Part shown: one piece after another, positions 58,001 through 64,000 of the stretch | Layout of the letters: each line of letters begins with the position of its first letter | Numbering within the stretch: position 1 is the first letter of the stretch | From: Yamagishiella unicocca | Taxonomy: Eukaryota; Chlorophyta; Chlorophyceae; Chlamydomonadales; Volvocaceae | Reading direction: 5' to 3' | NCBI GenBank assembly: GCA_003116995.1 | Contig: BDSL01000001.1 | Location: 2,480,001 to 2,544,000 of the forward strand | Length of the DNA: 64,000 nt | Notes under the pieces: generated by a model | Told to the model about the DNA's origin: nothing | What the model saw: the letters and a program-made list of their open reading frames with translations, nothing else | Database searches by the model: none | Translations under genes and position numbers: made by a program

Positions 58001-61000
58001 GCCAAGCGCAACATCTTTACGAGCCAGTTTCAACGCCTTCGGTTCATCATCCTAGATGTCGACAATTTCGTCCAGGAGGTAGCGCGTGTCATACTCGCCC
58101 TCGCTGCCAACGGCTACCCGCTACACCGCCTGCTAGCTGCCAGTGATGACCTTTGCGCCCGGCACCCCACCGCCTACTGGCTGCACCGCCGCCGTCCCAA
58201 CATCGCCTTGTCCGTCCGGATCCGCCTCGCCGTCCGTCATCTGTCGGCCCCGCTTCCGGCTGCAGGCCCGCCCGGTTAGCACCCCCCCTTGCCCCGCCTG
58301 CTACCCCCTTAGTACTATGACTCCTACTACGCCTCCGACTACTACTACGTCTACTTGCCTACTACGTCTCCGACTACAACTACGTCTACTTGTCTACTAC
58401 GTCACCGTCTACTCCTATGACTACGACTACTATTACCGGGCCCTTCCCCGCCCGCCACCGTGCCAGTGCCCGCCCACCAACACACGCACCCCCCAGCGGT
58501 AGATGACACTCACCACGGGACCCGCAAGCCTCGGCTGCGCCCGCCCTGATACCGCCTGGCCGACCTCCCCCACGGCATGTGCATGCACCCGTCTCCCGCC
58601 TTCCCCCGGTGGGATCTATGCGCAGACCCACTTGGGACACCCGGCGTGGTGGGGTGCTCTCTGCGAGCCCGCCCGCCGGCCCCATCGCATCACCGCATAA
58701 TTCAGCACCTTACCGCACCACACCGCATCACACCGCGTCACGTCGCACTTGCACGCCTGCCTGTGGTCGCTGTACTGCACGCTGCATTGCATGCACTTAT
58801 ACCACTTCTTCGCGTTTATCCTCATTTCTTTTACTAACAATGCCCTACTCTTCCGTAGCCGCGGCGCGTTCACGTGTGTCCCTGCCTTTTCATCCGCCCC
58901 GCATGTCTCCTTCGCTCTTCAACCTAACGCTAACCTTCTGCTGCTTCGCCTGGTCCTTCTTCCTCTCCTTCCCAGGTCAGTTTCCTCGCATTTGGCATGG
59001 GCTGGGATTCCTGTGCTGGGCACTCTGTCTGTTACTGGCATTGCACGCGATGTTGTTACATATACCCCTGCTTTGCGCACTAGGATAGGTTACTAGGTAC
59101 TTAGGCTTAGTCGTTGTCGGAGCTTCGCGCCAAGCCTACGCCGCCGCAGCGCGGCGTCGGTTGTTAGGGTCGCTACTGGAGCTCAGCCGCCCGCCACCGT
59201 CCTTCTGGTTGCCGGAGCGCTGCGCGGACAGCGTCTACATAATCGGAATTCTGGCTGCTCGTGGACACACTCTGGGCTTCTTTCGGTAACTATTGACGCC
59301 TCGCCTTGCCTCCGGATTCCTTGGTCTCTTTGCGCTCCGTCTCCTTCGCGGCTCAGCTCAGCATTTATAAAACACACGCACGCACACACCTGGTTGTGTC
59401 GCACCGATACCTCCAGCGCCACCGCCCGCAGCACCTGCGCCCGCACCGCCGACACCAGGCAGCCGTGCGCCGGCTCGCCGGGGCGCAGCATGGCCCGCAG
59501 GCCGGCCAGCGAGTGCGGGTTGAGGGCCTCCGCGGGGAAGGTGGAGAACTCCGCCAGGGCGAGGGGGGGGCTGCGCCACACGCCACCCAGCAGGCCGCGA
59601 GTGCCCACAGCCAGCATGACGGCTGCGAGGGGGAGGGGGATTTCGAGGAAGACCCGTGGATGCGAGAAAAAACCGTTTAGGACAGACGAAAGGGGAGGGG
59701 GAAGGGGGGCAGCGGAGAGACACGTGGAAGTGGGAAAGGGGGTCAGCGAGGAATCTTGTTGAGGTTTGGGGGATATGGGAGGAAACTCGCGGATTGGCAC
59801 CGTGGGTTTGGGGGGTTGGGAGGGTGGGGGCCTCGGGAGGGAGACCGGGGGAGGGTGGAGATCGCCAGGGCAGTGCGCGGGGTGGGGTTGGGGTTGGAAG
59901 GCAGGGCCGTGCGTGGGAGTGAAAGGGAGGGTGTGGTGCTTTGGTTTGGGTCTAGCGGCGATCCGCTGTAGAGGAGTTGCAAGGGTGGTTGCAAGGGTGG
60001 TTTTGGTGTTGGTGTTGGTGTTGGTGCTGGTGTTGGTGCTGGTGTTGGTGACAGGTGCCGCTGCCGCACCACCACAGCCAATGCACCCACGGCAGCACCC
60101 CCCCAGACTCCTCACATCTCGGTCCGGCCGCCTCCTCAGCTGCTGCCGCCGCCGCCGCCTCTTCCTCCTCCGCCGCTGCGGCCTCGTCCGCCTCCTTGTC
60201 CCCGCCCTCGCTGTTCCGCCGCCTGCTGCCCTCGCCGCCCTCTGAGTCCCGGCCGTCGCCGTCGCTGTCGCCAGTGCTCCTGCGGGCGCCCCGGCCCCTC
60301 CGGCCGCCGCCGCCACCACCGCTGGCCCCCTTCGGCTTCGGCGGCGGCGCCGACAGCGACAGCCCATCGTCCTGTTCGTCTGGTCCCGCAGCGCCAGGCG
60401 GCGCCACGTCCTCCGGCTCCACCGTCTGCAAGCACAACCAGCACGATACAGAAACACACCGGTTGGAGAGCACACACTGGTCCGCCTGGACGACAGAACA
60501 CACACAGGCACACACTCGCGAGACCATCCTCTCCTCCGCTTGGGGGTGGCTGGACTTCCGCGTCCTTTGCAGGCCGAGGAGGCGGGAAGGCTGGGCGGCA
60601 CAGCTTGGAGAGCCAGCGGCCGCATGTGTCATACTGACTAGGGTTTGGACCCGTTTACCCCTCCCCGGCCCCCCCCGCGCCCCGCCGCCCCCTCAGAGCC
60701 CATGGACCACGGGATTCCTCTCTGCACCCAGCGCCCTACCTGCACCACCTCGTTCAGCAGCTCCGCCTTGAGGGCGTTGCCCGCCGCGTCGATCTGGCCC
60801 CAGTCAATGCCGTGAAGCTCGCTGTGTGGAACCTGGGCGGCGGGGGAGGGGAGGGGTGATCAGGGAGTGAGGGGCGTAACGGAGGAAGGAAAGGACGGGA
60901 CCCGAACCGATGTTCCGCACAGGGAGTATCGGGCAGGCGATCTCCCCCCAGAGCCCCCCTTGGGGCCAACGAACCGGTCCAGCCCTCGAGCCGTCCCCTG

Positions 61001-64000
61001 ACCCCTCCACCCGGGACTTTAATCCCACCAGCTGCATCACGGGGCGGGTATCGTACCTCAAAACACACACACACACACACGCCCCCTCTCTTGTCGTACC
61101 TCAAAAACACACACGCGCCCCCTCCCGTGCCGTACCCCAAAACACACACACGCCCCCCTCCGCTGTCGCACCTTCCTCCCCAGCGCCCTGGCCTGCACCA
61201 CGTACACCAGCCACAGCATCTCCCCCCGGTACAGGCTGCGGATGAGCGCCTCCTTGTTCAGGAACACCTGGCGGCGGCGAGGAGGGGCGGACGGAGGGCT
61301 GGCGGCACGGATTCGCGACACCGCCGAGGGCTCCCGGGCCCGGGCCCGGGCCCGGGCCAGGACCACGGGCTTCACATCCGCCCCATCGAGTAGCAGATGG
61401 ACGGCGCAATCGGGTGGAAGGCCGCATGGTTACTGAATGGTAACAGCCCACCGCCATTCCCAGCTGCCCGCAGCCCCCTGCGTCCCGGCTCCCCCCCCAG
61501 CTGCGCCCACTATCTTGTCGTTTTTCGTGACACCGGTCTCACACCACCACCCCAGCTGCCGTGCCGCACCTCCAGCGCCGCCCTGGGCTCCACGCCCGCC
61601 TCGATCGCCGTGGCTCGCAGCACCTCCACGTTGTCCGCCACGTGGGACGACACAAGCCAGTTGCCGCGCAGTACGGCAGCGTCGGGCTGCAGGTCCCGGC
61701 GGCCGCGGGTGGTGTCGTACATGGAGTCCTTGGGCGGCCGCTCGATGGGCGCGTGGGCCCTGAGGTGAGGTGGGAGGTCGTGGGGTTTGGTTTGGGGGGG
61801 GGGCGGCCGGCGGGCAATGGGTTACTTGTAGCAGGTTTAGGGCCAAGCGTGAAAACACCAGGCCAGGGGGCTTGGGCTTTTGGGGTGAGGGAGGGGGAGG
61901 AGGATCCAGCAGAAGGATTGGCGGGGCTGGATCCTTCGGCCCAATCAGCACCCCCGGCACGCATGTCCTCATGCACTGCCGGGCGGCGGGGGGACTTTAT
62001 CAGGGGAGGGGTCTGATAAGAGAATCCGGAGGGGGGGAAGGGTTTTCCAGGGCTTCCAAACCCACCGGTACGCCTCCTCCCGCAGCAGCAGCGCCATCTC
62101 CGTGACGCCGTACTGCAGCACCCCCCGCCTGAGGTCCGCCAGCTCCACGTGGTGCCGCAGCTGGTGCACACCCGACAGCGCGGAGGCGGCGGAGCGCAAG
62201 TGAGTGGGCAGCGAGGCGGCGGCGGCGCCCACCGCACTCAGCGTGGCGCCCTCCTGGAGCAGACCGCGCTGACCCACCTGCGACGCCAAGGGGGGAGGAG
62301 GGGGAATGAAGGCGTAAAAACACACACGCAAGGCGTCAAACCATCAATGCGCCCCTCCCCGCTTTTCCCAAACACGCCCACCGTTTCCTATGCCAGGTGA
62401 CCGGGACTTCTCGCCACCCCCCAAACACGCGCTGAGAAGGTGCCGTATAAGGTGCCGTACCGGCATCGTGGGCTCCGTACCGCTGCTGTGTGTGCCACCG
62501 CTTTCACCAGTTCACCATACAGGACGTATGGGGGAGGCAGGATGGTGCTTCTGGTGAGCGCAACCGGAACAAAACCACACGTGCGCTGCGGCCCTGCCGC
62601 TGCCACGTCACTCACCGCCACCATCCCGCCGTACACGATGCCGGCGTTGTAGCCCGGCTTCCACAGCGCCTCGGCCGCGGCGCCGCCGGCGCCGCCGGCC
62701 CCTGCCGTACGGCCGATGCCCAGCAGCGCCGCCGCGCTGGCGGCGCTGGCCGCCGACGTGTACGACGCCGCCAGCGACTGGCGCTCGTGCTTGGCGACCA
62801 TGCCACACAGCTGCGCCACCAGCGTCGACTCCAGCTCCAGGGAGAGCGTCTCCGCGTGGTAGCGCTCGATGAAGTAGCCGTCCTCTTGGGCCAGGCTGGG
62901 GCGCCTGCAAGAGGGGGGGGGGGTAGGTCACGAACAGCGCGTCCCGGGGTGGGGGGAGTGGCGAAGCCCAGGATTTAAGAGCGGGGAAAACCCGGTAAAA
63001 TCCCGAAACCAGAGGGAAACATTTGCGAGCTGGCGGAAACGTCACGAAATGCCATCGGCTGGAGCCGTGAGCAGCGGAGGAGTGGTGATGTGCTGGTTTC
63101 GGAGCGCGGGTCAACGCGGGCGCGCACCTGAACGTCAGGTCGATGAGCTCCCGGCGCAGCTGCCGCCGGGCGCCCAGCAGCTGCGGCTGCGGCGAGTTGG
63201 CGGCGGCGCGGCCCCACGAGAAGGTGTCGCCGGTGGCGGCGCCCGAGGAGGAGGTGTTGACGGCGAAGGCGGCGCCGGTGGCGAGGGGGCTGAAGGGCAA
63301 CACGTCGGGGCTGCAGCCGCCCCATATGTCCGGCAGCCCCCAGCAGGTGGCGTGTCGGTAGGCCTGGAGGGGCGGCCGGGGGGAGGGGGGTTCGAGGAAG
63401 ACCCGTGGATGGCGAGAAGAAAGGGGGAGGGGAGGAGGGGTGAGGAAAACCCGTGTGGGTAATCTGTTGGGCCGAGGTGCACCGGCGGCCAGGGGAAGGG
63501 GAGTGCAGGGGTTGGTTGGTGGGGTGAGGTATGGCAGGTGCCTTGCCACCGCTATCGCACCCCAGCAATGTCCCACGCCTAAGCCCTAGCGGCCTACGCC
63601 ACCTGCCTCACGCTACTACCCCTTGGAACCCTAAACCCTCCCCCCTTTCCCATCGCAACCACCCCCCATCGCGCGCGCCGCCGGTGTCCCACGCCCCCGA
63701 GACCCACGGGTCGCTCCCCTGCTCGCCGTCGTCACGCACGCACATGGTAGTACGACAGCAGGGCCTTATGCCTGGCGGCGCAGAACTGCGCCTCGCTCTC
63801 CCACAGGTCCGCCAGCACCGTCAGCCGGTCCACCATCTGCAGCCGGTCCACGGCGGCGGTGGCGGCCGCCGCCGGGGGGGCCGCGGCGGCGCCGGTGCCG
63901 GAGGTGCGCCCGGCGGCGGTGCCCGCGTGCACCTGACCCGCGTAGACCTCCAGATGGTACGTCGCGACCCGCAGCAGCTCCACCTCCAGTGCCTTGAACT
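43764..64000 (-). CDS. Very large multi-exon protein, >=2,238 aa, C-terminal coiled coil; 5' end outside window
   Basis: There are 29 phased exons (minus strand, 5' to 3'): 63744-64000, 63128-63363, 62616-62904, 62066-62277, 61570-61759, 61172-61267, 60740-60832, 60116-60425, 59390-59622, 55635-55727, 54915-55120, 54550-54718, 54125-54323, 53234-53379, 52669-53048, 51945-52234, 51642-51827, 50918-51203, 50188-50380, 49724-49873, 49089-49395, 48322-48524, 47708-47874, 47274-47439, 46492-46695, 46078-46209, 45414-45689, 45019-45275, 43764-44556. Every junction keeps phase. The N-terminal two thirds is helical with aromatic clusters (DRLTVLADLWESEAQF, KHERQSLAASYTSA) and Ala/Gly linkers. Exon 8 has an acidic EEEEAAAAAAAEE tract. 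Exons 23-29 are heptad-like (ERLLRLEQQYVALAQV), then a Pro/Ser/Arg-rich basic tail. No enzyme motif is visible. A cytoskeletal or flagellar scaffold of CCDC type is a guess only; it could also be two fused models. Confidence 0.72.
44557..45018 (-). repeat. Intron with inverted terminal motifs (intron 28 of the large gene)
   Basis: The donor side carries CGTGAACGGGTCTCTTT (44990-45006) and the acceptor side GAGAGGAGACCCGGTGGTCG (44571-44590). On the transcript they read as an inverted pair near both intron ends. This is one of at least four introns with both ends marked (see also 52235-52668, 54324-54549 and 63364-63743). The family is suggestive of introner-like elements. Confidence 0.6.
46382..46478. 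repeat. 24-25 bp C/T-rich repeat in an intron, four copies
   Basis: GCTTCCTCCCCTCCTCGCC recurs near 46382, 46407, 46431 and 46455 in the intron upstream of exon 26 of the large gene. The repeats lie just after the donor of exon 25 at 46492. On the transcript they are G/A-rich. Confidence 0.85.
46705..46764. repeat. 12-bp G-rich repeat, five perfect copies, beside a splice acceptor
   Basis: GACGGGGAGGGG is repeated exactly at 46705, 46717, 46729, 46741 and 46753, beginning 10 bp from the acceptor of exon 25 (46695). On the transcript this is a C-rich tract that serves as the polypyrimidine region. On the plus strand it could form G-quadruplexes. Confidence 0.92.
47649..47672 (+). repeat. Interstitial telomeric repeat (TTTTAGGG)3
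   Basis: Three perfect consecutive copies of the Chlamydomonas-type telomere octamer lie in the intron between exons 23 and 24 of the large gene. GGGGTTTTT directly precedes them. Confidence 0.9.
48563..48726. repeat. 82-bp tandem duplication in an intron
   Basis: TTGCACGACATGGATAGGAT starts at 48563 and again at 48645. The 82-bp unit is nearly perfect, and a partial third start lies near 48725. It is within the intron between exons 21 and 22. Confidence 0.9.
50363..50650. repeat. 140-bp duplication that copies a splice acceptor
   Basis: GCCAGAGCATCGCGCAGC plus CTGCG at 50363-50385 spans the acceptor of exon 19. It recurs exactly 140 bp away at 50503-50525, with a truncated third copy at about 50643. 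The intronic GAGAAGACCCG motif (50408) is also duplicated (50552). The second copy is a potential decoy 3' splice site upstream of the real one. Confidence 0.8.
52235..52668 (-). repeat. Intron with inverted terminal motifs (intron 15 of the large gene)
   Basis: The donor side has CATCCACGAGTCTCCCTCGA (52633-52652) with a run of Cs. The acceptor side has TTCGAGGGAAACCCGTGGG (52262-52280) with a run of Gs. The two can pair over roughly 20 bp, including the C/G runs next to the splice sites, bringing donor and acceptor together. Confidence 0.65.
53384..53682. repeat. ~300-bp GGT trinucleotide array at a splice acceptor
   Basis: About 100 GGT triplets, interrupted twice by GGGGG (near 53528 and 53608), begin within 5 bp of the acceptor of exon 14 (exon start 53379). 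On the transcript it is (CCA/ACC)n directly before the AG, replacing an ordinary polypyrimidine tract. The poly-Gly/Val/Trp and poly-His frames seen across it are artefacts of the repeat. Confidence 0.95.
55838..58279 (+). mobile_element. Penelope-like retroelement RT ORF, antisense in intron 9 of the large gene
   Basis: The frame is open from 55838 (after TAG at 55835) to the stop at 58279. No in-frame ATG precedes the conserved part, so the 5' end may be truncated. The N-terminal part has VHWTKGDPLYVLF and a CSCPNHPD...HVMTTD cluster. RT landmarks, numbered from the TTG at 56177, are KMHKTPRTMRFLSC (~267), DFTRLYTNIP (~354, with the catalytic Asp), GIPMGIPPAPFIANLFL (~458) and TKRFLDDL (~504, DD pair). 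After these come FLDILLV and TTRLYDKREQPAF, and then a thumb-like helical end. DxTxLYTNIP, G.PMG and R-F-x-DD followed by a YDKR block fit Penelope-like elements rather than LTR or LINE RTs. No GIY-YIG endonuclease is visible downstream. The RT reading frame appears intact. Host exons lie on either side on the other strand. Confidence 0.78.
58280..59389 (+). mobile_element. 3' flank of the Penelope-like element within the intron
   Basis: After the RT stop comes a CTACTACGT-rich simple repeat (about 58313-58437). A T/C-rich, lower-GC stretch follows (58720-59090), then GC-rich hairpin-prone sequence around 59110-59165. The base composition differs from host introns, so the element probably extends through much of this interval. 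I could not define its end or target-site duplication. I looked for a hammerhead-ribozyme core (CTGATGA ... GAAA) and did not find one. Confidence 0.4.
58313..58437. repeat. Degenerate ACT/CTACTACGT simple repeat
   Basis: Multiple CTACTACGT and GACTAC phrases occur directly after the retroelement stop codon, without a fixed period. It may be the element's own 3' simple-repeat tail. Confidence 0.7.
61040..61160. repeat. CA-rich ~35-bp repeat, three copies, in an intron
   Basis: CGTACCTCAAAACACACAC (or CCCAAAACACACAC) followed by CGCCCCCTC recurs three times in the intron between exons 6 and 7. The CA run shortens from the first to the third copy. Confidence 0.8.

Noticed and set aside
58979..59165. 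Hammerhead ribozyme in the retroelement 3' flank
   Set aside because: Penelope-like elements often carry one, and this stretch is hairpin-prone, but I could not find the conserved CTGATGA and GAAA core.

Overview
The window looks like nuclear DNA of a volvocine (Chlamydomonas/Gonium/Volvox-type) green alga. The evidence is very GC-rich coding sequence, many short introns with GTGCGT/GTGAGT donors and CAG acceptors, TGTAA as the likely poly(A) signal, Ala/Gly/Pro-rich proteins, and an interstitial run of TTTTAGGG, the Chlamydomonas-type telomere repeat. There are no bacterial operons, rRNAs or CRISPR arrays. I recognised no tRNA.

Layout. 1-1835: no recognisable gene. 1836-26405: a 24.5-kb satellite block. 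A ~195-210 bp tandem satellite (about 20 units on the left, 11 on the right, ending in one inverted unit) encloses an ~18.2-kb array of a 45-bp C-rich minisatellite. In one frame the minisatellite spells PPSPX pentapeptides, the pattern of volvocine hydroxyproline-rich glycoproteins and agglutinin shafts, but indels and stops break that frame repeatedly. 26403-29860: an unrecognised five-exon gene (+) lies between two clusters of a ~50-bp repeat. 30800-31480: a decayed LINE-type reverse transcriptase (-). 32769-36517: a six-exon ADCK2-type ABC1/UbiB atypical kinase (+). 39317-40855: a six-exon two-SANT, DIVARICATA-like MYB factor (-), convergent with the kinase gene. 43764-64000: one very large gene (-) with 29 exons that I could phase, encoding at least ~2,238 residues. 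Its N-terminus lies outside the window, its C-terminal third looks coiled-coil, and I could not name its family. A Penelope-like retroelement ORF (55838-58279, +) sits antisense in one of its introns.

The most interesting signal is in the introns of the large gene. Many carry a degenerate ~18-bp motif close to the splice sites. On the transcript strand it runs in one orientation next to donors and in the inverse orientation next to acceptors, and at least four introns have both. This looks like terminal inverted repeats of an introner-like (intron-generating) element family, or a conserved intron-end stem. Other notable points are a ~300-bp GGT array abutting a splice acceptor, a 140-bp duplication that copies a splice acceptor, and the satellite-within-satellite structure. 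All exon models were built by hand from splice consensus and reading-phase continuity, without transcripts or database searches.
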